Origin: Cerioporus squamosus
Lineage: Eukaryota; Basidiomycota; Agaricomycetes; Polyporales; Polyporaceae
Direction of reading: 5' to 3'
Assembly (NCBI GenBank): GCA_022592435.1
Contig: JABYQS010000365.1
Span: 1 to 27,104 of the forward strand
Length of the DNA: 27,104 nt
Shown: positions 1 through 9,843 of the stretch, in pieces
Layout: each line of letters opens with the position of its first letter
Position numbering within the stretch: position 1 is the first letter of the stretch
The notes under the pieces: model-generated
Told to the model about the DNA's origin: nothing
The model's input: the letters and a program-made list of their open reading frames with translations, nothing else
Databases searched by the model: none
Made by a program: the position numbers and the translations under genes

Positions 1-59
1 TTGCATCTCTACGCCCCGCACGTCTCTCAGAAGACTATGGAGAAGATCTTGCTGGCACG

Positions 60-390
60 GCACCCACCACACTAGGCACCAGGATATCGGGTCGACATTG
101 TGGGCTCGAAGGAGGAGGTGGTGCTGTGGTGGAGAGCGAGGCACGATGGGCGCAGCAAGAGGGGTTGCGAGTCTACTTGGACGGCTCGGAGCCGGAAGGT
201 GGGGTTGGTGCAGCGGCGGTGCTCTTCAACGAGCACATGCATGCACACATGGAAAATGTTGTGTCTGCACCTGGGACCGGCCAAAGAACACACAGTGTAT
301 GAAGCGGAGATGGTCAGGGCAGTGTTGGAGACAGAGCTGGTCAAGAGAGAGCAGTATGGCGGCTCTTTTGGGACAAAATTAAAATCCCGC
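60..390 (+). pseudogene. Degraded RNase H domain, probably a LINE remnant
   Basis: Pieces of an RNase H fold can be read on the plus strand, but in different frames. One frame gives a tryptophan-rich stretch (about 100-165), a second gives VYLDGS followed by a GGVGAAAVLF strand (171-235), and a third gives HLGPAKEHTVYEAE (about 268-309). The DGS Asp and the YEAE Glu match the first two catalytic acids of RNase HI-like domains. The GGVGAAAV...HTVYEAE pattern resembles RNase H domains of fungal Tad-type non-LTR retrotransposons, as I recall them. At least two frameshifts separate the pieces and nothing recognisable follows about 390, so this is a relic and not an active gene. Element class is inferred from motif memory only. 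Confidence 0.42.
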
Positions 391-419
391 ACCCTACGCT
401 GTAACACCGCCACACTTAC

Positions 420-605
420 CAGTTCTTACCCTCCCTACTTACTTCCCTTACCTCCGCCACTTACTCGTCTTACCCCCGTTACTTACTCGCCTTACCTCCG
501 CTGCTTACTCGTCCGCCGCCCCTCTCCTCCGCGCCCACCCCCTCTCCTCTGTGCCCACCCCCTCTCCTCCGTGCCCACCCCCTCTCCTCCATGCCCACCC
601 CACAC
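420..605. repeat. Pyrimidine-rich tandem repeats
   Basis: There are two short arrays. About 440-515 holds degenerate copies of a unit around CTTACCTCCGCCACTTACTCG. About 531-602 holds four near-perfect copies of a unit around GCCCACCCCCTCTCCTCCGT. The block lies directly upstream of the ATG at 615. It could be a minisatellite, or the CT-rich tract common in basidiomycete promoters, or both. Confidence 0.7.
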
Positions 606-614
606 ACTCATTGA

Positions 615-1129
615 ATGGCCTCAGATAGTAACACAGATGACGTCGAGAGACTGAAGTTTATGCTGCGGGTCTACGAGGATCTGCTGAAAGAGCAAGCAAA
701 AGAGATTGCTGCCCTTAAGGTGGAGAATGCCTCTTTGAAGCAACAACCCCATCACCAGAACGCATCAGCCAGCCCAGCTGTATCGTCATCTCAGGTATGT
801 ATGGCAGCACACATTGAGTGATGTGCATTCATAACTGAGAAACCTCATTGACAGCGTGACAGCGACAAGCATCTGGGTCCGAGTCAGGAGCTACCTCCAT
901 TGCGGGGAGCTCTAATGATCCGTTCATCATTGATGATGACGAAGATATTGAGGCAACAACTCCAGGAAGTCCGCCAAATCGCACTGACAGCATAGGTCCC
1001 GTTAAGTGCTGCATGTGCTAGGCAGACTCATTGACATTAGACGTTAACCAGGACATTGAAGCTCATCGCAGCAAGACGCGCCAGGATGATGGCCTGTGCA
1101 AGAAGCCAAAGCTAGTCCACGATACATGA
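615..1129 (+). CDS. Small coiled-coil protein, unknown function
   Basis: A three-exon gene can be assembled with good splice sites: exons 615-794, 863-995 and 1041-1129, introns of 68 and 45 nt. The joined frame is 402 nt and gives 133 residues without a stop. Residues about 8-45 form a heptad-like charged helix (ERLKFMLRVYEDLLKEQAKE and onward), probably a coiled coil. Next come a Ser/Ala-rich linker, an acidic patch (FIIDDDEDIE), and a basic C-terminus with CKKPK. The first intron uses the second of two nearby acceptors, because only that one keeps the acidic reading frame open. The second donor (GTCCCG) is weak. I do not recognise the family. It lies about 380 bp left of the Tc1/mariner-type unit and outside its terminal repeats. 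It could be a small nuclear protein or a relic of another element. Confidence 0.55.
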
Positions 1130-1505
1130 TACAATGTGATAAATGTTGAGGATTGAGAGAGTCTGGGCCGGGAAAGCATACCCGCCTCGTGCCTGGTATG
1201 TTCAACCTTGGACTTTGCCTTCTTTCATTTGCTCCTAGCGGCGTGCTCTAGTGCTCGCTGTCTTATACAGCTTATGTGTTTAGATTCTGTGCTTGTCACC
1301 TTAGGTTTACTGTCTTACCTTTGACCTTATTCCAAGTCTAGTTTGCTTGTCTATGTATTCAATGTTCGTCCAGTGTACTGCTTACCTCGGTCCTGCCTAC
1401 ATGGTCCCGAGTCCTGGCTGAGGTGAACATCCTTGCCACTGTATCCCTCTTATCATTCTGATCAGTGATAGCTTACGCCTGGGTAGTTCTAGCTTCAAGG
1501 GTACT
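1130..1505. other. No gene seen
   Basis: AT/T-rich spacer after the coiled-coil gene, up to the TA dinucleotide that borders the left terminal repeat. I see no coding exon, RNA gene or clear repeat. Confidence 0.5.
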
Positions 1506-1507
1506 TA

Positions 1508-1560
1508 CAGCTGTTGAAGAATCGATAGGCCCCTGGGCACCTATGTATAGAGACTGCCGG
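1508..1560 (+). repeat. Left terminal inverted repeat (53 bp)
   Basis: It begins CAGCTGTTGAAGAATCGATA directly after TA and ends with AGACTGCCGG. It is the exact reverse complement of 6514-6566. Weaker similarity continues for about 20 bp inward on both sides. Confidence 0.93.
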
Positions 1561-1671
1561 TTAGTATCGGTTAATATACTTTTGAGACTCCGCCCGCACA
1601 GGCCCGCACACGTTGGCAGGCTCAGCGCTCAGCTTGGGCTGGCCGCTGTACCTCACTCGCGCGCTCCGGTC

Positions 1672-2867
1672 ATGACGCGCCGTCATATCTCGACAGAGGT
1701 CAAGGCTATCGCTCTGTGTATGTCCTTGGAATGCAACCTCCCCGACAAGAAGGTCAAGAAATATACGGGCATAAGCATCTGTTCGCTGAAGAGGCTTCGT
1801 GCAACGTTCCGCCAGACCGGCGAGCTGGTTCGCATCCCGGTTTGCCCTGGCCGGCCTCGCCTGCTGGATGCTCTCGACGTGGACGTACGTACTACTGACA
1901 TTCTCCTAAGCTCCCCCGTCAATGACGTTGTATCAGTTTCTAGAAGCCTGCATTGAGCGTCGGCCCGACATGTTGCTCTCGGAGCTCAGAGTTCTCCTTT
2001 TGGAGATTTGCAATGTCGATACAACGATGACGACGATCCGTTCCAGCCTGCTAAGACGTGGTTTGACTCGGAAGCTGGTATGTCATTGGTACTGATACTG
2101 TCCGTTGGCTCATATCTGTTCTGTCCAGGTCACACGCCCCGCAATCGAGAGAAACGAGGAGGATCGGGCGATGTACAAGATGCTTATCGGCGGCCACTTC
2201 CATCCGCACCAGCTCGTCTTCGCTGATGAGACCCACCTGAGCCGTGTCACTCTGAGACAACACTACGGCTGGGCACCAACTGGCCAGCGCGCACGGCGAC
2301 GCGACTTCTTCATACGTGGAAAGAGGTACCATCTTTGGTATTCGATTATGACACATGCCAGATCCTGATCACTGTAACTTCCAGATACTCAATTCTTCCC
2401 GCGATGTCGCTCGACGGGGTCCTCCATCTCACGGTGCTGGAGCGTGCGTTCACAGGCGATGATTTCGCTGAGTTTGTCGAGGCCACGCTCGACCGCATGC
2501 AACCCTGGCCACTTTTCAACTCAGTTCTCGTGATGGACAACGCGTCCATCCACCGAGTGCCAGGAATTCGTGAGATGATTGAAGCACGGTGCGCCAATTC
2601 CGCTGCCCTGGGAGCTCTGTTGAATCTCATGCACTTGACAGCGGTATGTGCCTCGTGTACTTACCAGCGTATTCTCCAGACCTCAATCCCATTGAAGAGG
2701 CCTTCTCGGCATTGAAGTATTGGTTACGGAGGCACTGTGACTACGTCCTCGGTGAGATGGAAGGCGTTGGCCGTGATCCGTATGCACTCATATGGGAAGC
2801 CGCGTACTCCATAATTATGCCTAACTCAGCATATGGGTGGTACAAGCACAGCGAGTATATCGCCTAA
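1672..2867 (+). CDS. Tc1/mariner-type DD34E transposase
   Basis: This enzyme would cut and paste its own element by binding the terminal repeats and catalysing strand transfer with a DDE triad. Five exons join without a stop: 1672-1884, 1937-2077, 2129-2325, 2385-2588 and 2642-2867, giving 326 residues. All four introns (51-59 nt) are GT..AG. The N-terminal ~70 residues are a helix-turn-helix-like domain ending in a basic PGRPRLL segment. The DDE_3-type core shows LVFADETH (Asp about 151), LVMDNASIH (Asp about 235) and YSPDLNPIEEAF (Glu about 270). Exactly 34 residues separate the second Asp from the Glu. Length is normal for the family. The ATG at 1672 is preferred because the frame upstream has no domain-like sequence. 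With no lesion visible, the copy may be active. Confidence 0.85.
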
Positions 2868-3166
2868 TAAGCCAACTCAAGCTTTGGGTCCCCTTAATAA
2901 CACCCAGTACGAACTTTACTGATGCTTTATCGATTAGTTTGTTGGGTAGAGTACTACGGTCATCAAGAACGTCGTGTCCGAGACGCTATGCTACTGTCAA
3001 AATCCTATGCTACTATCAAGATGCTATGATACTACCAAGATGCTATGCTACGGTCAAGATATATGCTACAGTAATGTCCAAGTTATGCCAAGTGCTTGCT
3101 AATGATATACATCGTCGTCATCGCTCAAGAATCTGTCGTGCCAAGCAAATCATTCAGGCTCACCCA
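2868..3166. repeat. Spacer with 19-bp tandem repeats
   Basis: Between the transposase stop and the next gene, about 2982-3075 carries four to five degenerate copies of a unit close to GCTATGCTACTGTCAAGAT. No coding sequence or terminal repeat of the element is seen here. The array marks the join between transposase and cargo. Confidence 0.75.
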
Positions 3167-5154
3167 CTAGTCTTCTAGCTCGTCGTCATCAGTCCTGTTT
3201 GCTGAGGAGTCAACGTCCGAGTCAGCGCTGCTCTTAAGCGCCTCAAGTTCGGCCTCCATCTTGTCGAACATAGCGTCAACCTTGTCCCGAGGACGAGCAA
3301 CCATCTTCCCCTTTCCCTTATCGCCCGGCCGCTCGTCAGCCACCGCACTCGGACGCCCATAAGTCGCCTAACCGGGGCGCCCAGGCCGCCGCAACCCGAG
3401 CACAGGCGCGACACCATACCCAGAGTAAAGGTGAAGATGCTCGGCCTCCTTCCCGAAGATGTCCGAAAGCACCTCAACCGGGAACAAGAACAGCTTCAAG
3501 GCGTCATCGAGTCCGAACTCGAGAAGCTTCTCTTCAAGGTTCTTGAACTGCACCTCTGGGTAGTTGATATCGAGGAGGTTGAGGACGAGCTCGACTGGTG
3601 GGTACAGACCTGGCTCTCCCACGCACGGCTGAGTCAGGGTGTTCATCGCGGCGATACATCGCTCTTCCTGTTCGACGTCCACAGGGTTTGCGCGACTTCC
3701 CAAAGGAGTCGCTCTAGGGCGCGAAGGTCCAGACTCGGCGCAGGAAAACTCCCTCAGTGCACTCGGGCCAGAAATCGCCGATTCAACACCGTGATTGGGC
3801 GAAGTATTGATGGTGAAATGGAACTGGGGCAACTGGGCCTGTGAGCCAGAAACGCGGGCGCGCTTGGCAGGGTTGTGGTCAAACTCAAGCGCGTTCGGTG
3901 GGGAGTACTTCGATGCCTCTCCGAGGGACTGACATGACGGTGAGTACTACAGAAAGGTGCAGAGCAAATCGGTGCTACACTCACCATCTTTGTCGCCCAC
4001 AGGGACATCTGACGATGATCTAGACGATGATGGTTGTCGGAGCCATCACCGCGGCTGATGAAACAGTGGCCGTGATGAGCCTTGCAGCGTACATGGGCTT
4101 CGAGTTGACGGTAAGATGCCAGCTGTGAATCGCCCGCCAACTGGTTAGGGGCCGGGGGGATGTCTGCCTCACGAGGTCATTTCTCCCTCCCATTGACCTT
4201 CTTCGGCTTGGGAGTCTGCCAGGCACTGGTCAGTGCAAGGTGTCCAAGGACATGAGAGGATACTGTGACTCACTGTGTTCCTGACCTCCACAGCCACCGC
4301 TTTCGAACGCGCGGCCAGCGCCTTCGTACGAACAAGGCCCATGGCGACTTTGAAGTCCTGAGCACTCGACACCTCGCAGATCTTGCCGGGATTGCTCGCA
4401 ATCTTGAACGCAAGCTGTACCGGCTCCAGAGTGCCATACAGATATGCTATGGAGCGCTCTCGAAAGTCGTCCCAAGATATATCTGTCTCCGCGGTGAACT
4501 CTCGTTTCGAGGTTCCGTTCACTATGACCTGGTAGCGGAAGACTAGCTCGGATGTAAGTGCCGTTCCACCATCTCCCCGACAAGATATATTTACTTACCT
4601 CCGGGTCGGGGTTCATCATTAGGCCGTGGTTTCGGTGGAGCACGCGGAGCACTTGGTGGCGGCAGTGGCGGCAGGTACTGCTGTCCAGGCGGTGGAGCGT
4701 ACTGCTGCCCGGGTGGTGGGGCGTATTGCTGGTGTGGCAGTGGCGGCGGGTACTGCTGTCCAGGCAGTGGAGCGTACTGCTGGGGCGGCGGTGCATACTG
4801 CGGCGGATAGCCATAGGCCTGATGAGGAGGAGGATATGGCGGAGGGGCGTATGCCTGCTGATGCGGCGGCGGATAAGGCTGCTGAGGTGGTCCATCATAG
4901 CGACTGGCGTAGTTGACACCAGCAGGAGGCGCGGGTGGTGGCAGCTGCTGATACGGCGCACGGGGGATCTGCGCGTTGAGCACAGGGTTACGATGATCGA
5001 GCAGAGGTTCATGCGCATCGGGCACAGTCTCGTGAGCAGGCGCAGGGGGTATGGCGTTGGGCATGTCTGGAGCCTCAGTGTCCGATGCTAGCACACAATG
5101 CCAAGGATCTGGCTGCAGTATATATCCAGTTTCGCTTGCCCGACATGGTACCAT
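3167..5154 (-). pseudogene. Pro/Gln/Tyr-rich multidomain protein with two in-frame stops
   Basis: Exons assemble as 5154-4599, 4542-4274, 4215-3985 and 3916-3167, with good splice sites and consistent phase. Residues 1-185 are low complexity with many QQYAPPPG-like repeats. The next ~90 residues (QVIVNGTSKREFTAETDIS onward) look like a small alpha/beta, PB1- or ubiquitin-like domain. A Cys/His cluster follows (VRCKAHHGHCFIS then HHRLDHRQMSLWA), then a Ser-rich region with KRARV and a helical, acidic C-terminus. I recall this domain order from repeated basidiomycete hypothetical proteins but know no name or function. Two stops interrupt it: TGA at 4177-4179 and TAG at 3368-3370. The second would remove only the last ~66 residues. 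Both could come from one C-to-T change (CGA, CAG). It lies inside the TIR-bounded unit, divergent from the GNAT gene. Confidence 0.6.
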
Positions 5155-5363
5155 CCCGCCAACTCATCGTCGGCCTCCCGCCTATTTGCAGTGTCGGCCC
5201 ATACAGAATATTCGATGAGTGTCAGGCAGGTGTTCCACTGACCGTACGTACACGTGACTAGAAGTCACAACAGAGCCACACAGCACGAGGCTCCCACGTT
5301 GCTCTCACAAAAGCGAGGTCCACTTCTGCCCCACCCACGTTGCTCCTTGCCCACCACCACAAC
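5155..5363. promoter_or_regulatory. Divergent promoter region
   Basis: A 209-bp gap separates the start codons of the minus-strand multidomain gene (5154) and the plus-strand GNAT-like gene (5364). Any 5' control of both genes must overlap here. CCCACCACC-rich sequence precedes the GNAT start. No specific factor site is claimed. Confidence 0.4.
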
Positions 5364-6335
5364 ATGACTCTCCGCACCCCATCCCCTCCTGCCAACCCCA
5401 CCGCCTCCATCCCCAACACACCTTCGAAGTTCAAGCGCTCCACAGAAGTATTTGCGGGTGTCGACGTCACCGACGAACACCTGAAGGAGTGTGCCCGGCT
5501 CTTCAGTGAGAACTATGGCGTGTGGGCATTAGATGTCGTCCGTCCACTCAAGCCTGGTAAGTGATGTTGTCCCCCAGATTGCAACGTACCTCTGAAGATC
5601 ATTTGCAAGGTGGTCATGTAGCGATGTCGGTGAAGAGGCTCCGCTCCCAGTGTCTCTCGGATCCCAACAATACGATCCTCGTGATAGCCCGCATCCAGGA
5701 TGAGATCGTGGGACATGCTTTTGCCACGAAGTGGCAGTATGGGAAAGGTCAGTAGCCATACATAGCGCCCTCCAGCAGCACCTGACCAGTCTTAGATTAC
5801 GTCGGTTGGGTGACCCAGCTTGTTGTCGACGTCAACCAGCGTAAGCGCTACATCGCTACCGAGCTCCTCCAGACCCTCAAGTACCATACCTGGTACGAGG
5901 GTGTTACGATGATGGGCTTGGTGTCTTCCCATCCCGCCGCTTGCCATGCTCTCTGCAAACTTAACAGTGCGTATTCAGATCTTTTTCGTGAGTCTCACTT
6001 CACCTACATGTTTCGCAGGTCTCGCTACCAAGCAGGTCGATCTCCAGTTCATTGCTACTCATGCCCAGGGCGTCCTGAAGAGCACCACAATCGAGTACCT
6101 TAAGACGGCTGAGCTCCGTGGCTCGCTGTTCCAGCCCAGTGTGACCAACGGCACTGTGTCCTCTGTTTACATGCAGTTCTTCGTCGATCACGCGGAGCCG
6201 CAGGAGGCTTTAAATGTCTACGTGGAGCAGAACCGATGGGTGTTGGGTGCCTTGTTAGATGGACACGAGTTCCTGCTTCTGCTGCCTGTTTCTCCTGTCT
6301 CCCCGACTAGTAGGTCGTCGTCGGTGAGCATTTAG
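5364..6335 (+). CDS. GNAT-like N-acetyltransferase
   Basis: The GNAT fold moves an acetyl group from acetyl-CoA to an amine; the substrate cannot be read from sequence. Exons 5364-5556, 5610-5747, 5796-5966 and 6019-6335 join to 819 nt, or 272 residues, with no stop. Introns are 48-53 nt and all GT..AG. Residues about 15-65 hold an acceptor-side region (DEHLKECARLFSENYGVWAL). About 72-108 includes ILVIARIQDEIVGHAFATKW, a typical GNAT beta2-beta4 stretch. QLVVDVNQRKRYIATELLQ (about 118-136) corresponds to motif A, with RKRYIA where R-x-x-G-x-G/A is usual. SSHPAACHAL fits motif B. The C-terminal half (YLKTAELRGS, SSVYMQFFVDHAEP) resembles fungal members I recall. The Gly-to-Tyr change in motif A may weaken CoA binding. 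It sits inside the TIR-bounded unit, so it is a cargo candidate. Confidence 0.72.
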
Positions 6336-6513
6336 TTTGTACGTACATTGTAGGGCTGCATATCATCGTCGTTTCTGGGACTCCGTCGCTGTCAACTGTA
6401 CTTGCTCTCGGGTTGTAGTCGTTCTCAGATCGTACTTGCTCTCAGGATGTATCTGAATTCTGGTCTCGATCTCGGCATGATATTCGGCGCGCTCAATACA
6501 TACTCCGCGTTAG
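6336..6513. other. Non-coding tail of the TIR-bounded unit
   Basis: The sequence between the GNAT stop and the right repeat holds two copies of GTACTTGCTCTC(G/A)GG (about 6400 and 6431). It also holds TGTATCTGAATTCTGG (about 6446), which nearly recurs just outside the element at about 6570. No gene is seen. Confidence 0.55.
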
Positions 6514-6566
6514 CCGGCAGTCTCTATACATAGGTGCCCAGGGGCCTATCGATTCTTCAACAGCTG
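6514..6566 (-). repeat. Right terminal inverted repeat (53 bp)
   Basis: Exact reverse complement of 1508-1560, ending CTTCAACAGCTG and followed by TA at 6567-6568. It ends 40 bp before the stop of the next minus-strand gene, so the unit appears to have inserted just downstream of that gene. Confidence 0.93.
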
Positions 6567-6608
6567 TAATACATCCTGAATTCTGGCTTCAAAGTACAAA
6601 CAACACAT

Positions 6609-9600
6609 CTAGACATTCTCGCTATGTTCACGTAGTATGATCTGGTCTTCCACCCATTGGACACAGAGCGTACTCAGTGTGTTAGCCATTTCCTTTGCAT
6701 GAAAACGCTGCTCGAGCTTCTTGTTCCAGGTCTGACTGTTCCAGGTGCCCTGCTGTCTGCTTCGTATTTTTTGCATATGAGTACCAAACCATACCTCATT
6801 CCATGTCGTCCAAAAACCCGTAAACATCCCGGACCGTACCCAGTGTGAATGCTTGGCCACCAAGAAGCATCTTCAGTTTGTTCCCCTTGACCTGTAAATA
6901 TTGGGTAAGTTTGTCTTAGATCATCAACAGCAGGTTGAATTACCTGTGTACACTTTATACACACCACTAATCAGGTCGAGCTCTTCCATGAGTAGCTCGT
7001 CATCAACCTCAACATAGCCATCCTGGGAGGGCAAGTGTGACCAGATCGTGATAAGTTGGATCTAGAGAGGGGCCTGAAGTGATGGCTTCGACAAAGATGT
7101 CCCAGAGAGCACAATGCTTGCTCATTACCCCTATGAGGAGCCTCCATATGATGCCACCTCGCATTAGGGCTGCTCGCATGTGTGGTTGGTGGAGAAGATC
7201 CAGGAGATGGGAGGTGTAGTCGGTGTAGTCGCGTGTAGTAGTCCTGTAAGTCAACAGGCGGTATGGTAGGGGGGCAAGACAGTGGCGAGACTGCTTGAAG
7301 GAGTCTAGGGGAACAGTGCAAACAGTGCCAAATGCTGCTCTCACACCTAGGAGTTTCACAATGGCACAACGGCTGTCCAGCACTTCATGCTGTTGCCATA
7401 GAAATAGGAGAGTAACGGCATCAACCATCAGCCTCCAAGGCTGCAGGGAGGGGTCTGGATCATGGTGGTACCGTATAATGAATGCAGGATGCTGGCGATT
7501 GTTGGGATCTAGGGCAGTACACTTTTTGATGGCAGAAAAGGGGCAAGGATGTGTATTGGGGAGAAAGAAGGGGCTGCGCAGATTCAAGTCCCAGGACCGG
7601 ATATCTGTATCAGCAATCCTGGACATCTTATTCTCCTGTCTGTCCAACACTGCTGATACATAGCCAGCAAGTACCTTCCGTACCAGTGGATCACTGGGCA
7701 TGTGCTCGGATTGCTGCCCAAAGTACACGCTCAGCCTCGGGGTATCGTACTTGGCATACTCAACCCGAGAAGAGAGCAGCGGTGTGGCTCTCAGATGCAG
7801 ACCATACCAGTCTGTCCAGTAATTCTCCGAAAACACAGGACCGGAGTCGTCGGCGATGTAATGGGACAGAGCTGCACGATGGGCGGCGACAACTTGAAGA
7901 TCTTCCTCCATTGCCTGCTGAGCCTCCTTCTCTAGTGCTTCAGAAACTGGTGTCGGCAGGGGTGCAGGTGTACTGGGTGGGGGAACGGCTTGTGTGTCAC
8001 GGGCTTCTTCCTTGGAGATGACAGGGAGACCATCTTGCTCCGTTGATTCATCGGCTAGCTCCCAGATGTCCCATTCATCAAGGAACGGGTTGTACCGTCT
8101 ACAGGCAGTTGGGTGGCTCAGCCAAACAACCATAACCGCACCTGAGGGCACAACCGCACGATAGTCTAGCTGCACCCACTCTTCCTGCACATCTGGATGG
8201 ATATGCACTGCCTTCATCTACATGTAGACGCAACTACCCTCTAGAGGGAACTGGTGGGCTGCTACAGCCTCGATACGGGCTGCCCGTTCTGTAATGCTCT
8301 TGGGGGTGTCAACTTGTGCCAGGGCAGCTGCTTTGCGATCCATACGCTCCAGGAAGCACTCTCGGGACTCTCCTGGAAACTGAAAGGGCCCAAAGGGCAT
8401 CCTCTCCTGTTTGCTAGGAGGTGTGGGGTGAATCCGCTCCTTGCCATGTTTTCAAAGGCGATAGGAGCATAGCGGAGTGACTCGTGCCACTATGCGATTG
8501 CCGTGTTCATTGTGGGAGGGTGGGGTCCATGAGACTTCATAGGTTTTGCCTGAACGGCTTGCCAGGCATCACCCGGTCCAGGACGGAAGGCTTGAAGCAG
8601 AGGGTACCTCTGACATAGTTCATTTATGCCATCCGGACCAGATGACCAATGAACAAAGAGAGGAACATTTGCACGTTGCATGGTCAGTATTAAACCTGGC
8701 CAAGCGCAGTAGCGAACATCAATCACAGCACCGATGCGGAGGCCCAAAGAGAAATCTGTGATGATGGACTGCTGTAGTGTATCGATCCAGCACTGTGGGA
8801 CCCCGTTATTCTGGAGACACTGGATCCAGGCCAGTACAGCTTCACCAGCACGGTTTGGGGGGTATGGTAGCCAGAGGGAGATGGCCAGAGAGCAGCGTGC
8901 AGCAAGAAGCATGAACACATCTCGTGCACGAAGAACCCGTCCATAAGCCTTCTCTGGAAGAGGACAGCCTGAACAATATTCAAAATCATTTGGTGGTCTC
9001 CAGTTCAGGTATTGGAATATAGCCCAGCTCGCAGAGTTGTTGGCGTTGAATATGAGGACATCGGATATGAACAGTAGTCCCTTCTCCAGCCTCGTCCAAG
9101 AATGCAAAAGATCGGGGGACAGCGCATACAATCCATCAGGGTACTTATAGAGGGCAGAGCGAACATCCTGCACCCATAACCAAGAAAGGAGAGGGTCGTT
9201 GGCCGTAGAACCACGTAGGACATATGCAAGCTCCGGGGCCTCTTTCCACACAATTTGGGTTGTGGTTCTCACATCACGAGGAGTCAAATTCTCATCTGGA
9301 TTCGAATTGGCACCCGTCGAGAGGCAAATAGAGGGAGGTACATTAACAACTGTGAATAGTGCCCCTCCATGTCGGAGAAGCAGTGAACATTTCTCTGCCT
9401 GCAGAGAGTATGAGTGGTGTATTGGGCAGCAAATGTAAGTGTTCTCACCAATCATCCTCAGCAAGTGCGCAGGTCATGCTGTACTGTAAGACCATTGACA
9501 GATGCCCCTTCTTGTGGCTGTCACGTCAACGTGAAGCTACAGCGGAGTCAGCAGTGCGAGGGATAGATGTGATGATGACTCACAAAGATGTGACAGCAAA

Positions 9601-9843
9601 TAGGGTCAGAGAGCTGTAGCTTGCAGACGCGGGTCTCGTAACTTTCTGCAGGGAAGCAAGCTCCGGGAGGTTCAATTTTTGATGATTCCGACGTAGGTCA
9701 ATGAGAGTACGACTTGCAACGGACTGGCCGGTACTGTCAATACCAAATACCGGTGTTGACAGCACATCAGGGGGTGGAAACTGAGGGTTGGAGACGAAAG
9801 TACAAGGCTGAGCCAATGTCTGAGCCAGAGGCGGGGCAAACAA
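6609..9843 (-). pseudogene. Large basidiomycete-type protein, broken, unknown function
   Basis: A long minus-strand coding run covers about 1,000 residues in several frames. It ends at 6609. Its 5' end is unclear; the last exon-like block begins near 9843 and related blocks extend to about 10330. Recognisable segments include VLIFNANNSASWAIFQYLNW, HESLRYAPIAFENMARSGF, EWVQLDYRAVVPSGAVMVVW and SGMFTGFWTTWNEVWF. I recall this arrangement from repeated agaricomycete hypothetical proteins with no assigned role. Visible lesions are TAG at 8490-8492, a frameshift near 8401-8410, TAG at 8218-8220 (directly before an ATG), a frameshift near 7010-7020 and one in a GGCC run near 6855. Short introns are likely near 9397-9451 and 6897-6947. 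With five lesions it is almost certainly non-functional, unless unrecognised introns remove some of them. Confidence 0.6.

Larger units (their letters stand above)
1506..6568 (+). mobile_element. Tc1/mariner-type element with cargo genes
   Basis: The unit is bounded by 53-bp inverted repeats that are identical over their full length (1508-1560 and the complement of 6514-6566). TA flanks both outer ends (1506-1507 and 6567-6568), the target duplication expected of Tc1/mariner elements. A DD34E transposase starts 112 bp inside the left repeat. No second repeat occurs after its stop at 2867, so the right partner appears to be the one 3.6 kb further on. Between them lie a minus-strand multidomain gene (3167-5154) and a plus-strand GNAT-like gene (5364-6335). 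Ordinary Tc1/mariner elements are about 1.3-2.5 kb with only a transposase. The alternative is two related elements in opposite orientation, with the outer ends lost. Confidence 0.7.

Noticed and set aside
440..602. CRISPR-like array in the CT-rich repeats
   Set aside because: Units are directly tandem with no unique spacers, and the host is a eukaryote.
4558..5091. Long plus-strand open frames opposite the proline-rich exon
   Set aside because: They are mirror frames of the GC-rich repeats coding QQYAPPPG on the minus strand; composition is Arg/Trp-rich and shows no domain.
1506..6568. Reading the two 53-bp repeats as halves of two unrelated elements
   Set aside because: Not excluded, but no second end is seen near the transposase stop and both outer ends have TA, so one unit is the simpler reading. 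Kept as the stated alternative.
7295..8021. Plus-strand open frames across 7.3-8.0 kb
   Set aside because: They are shadows of the 402-codon minus-strand run, which has coherent protein-like sequence.
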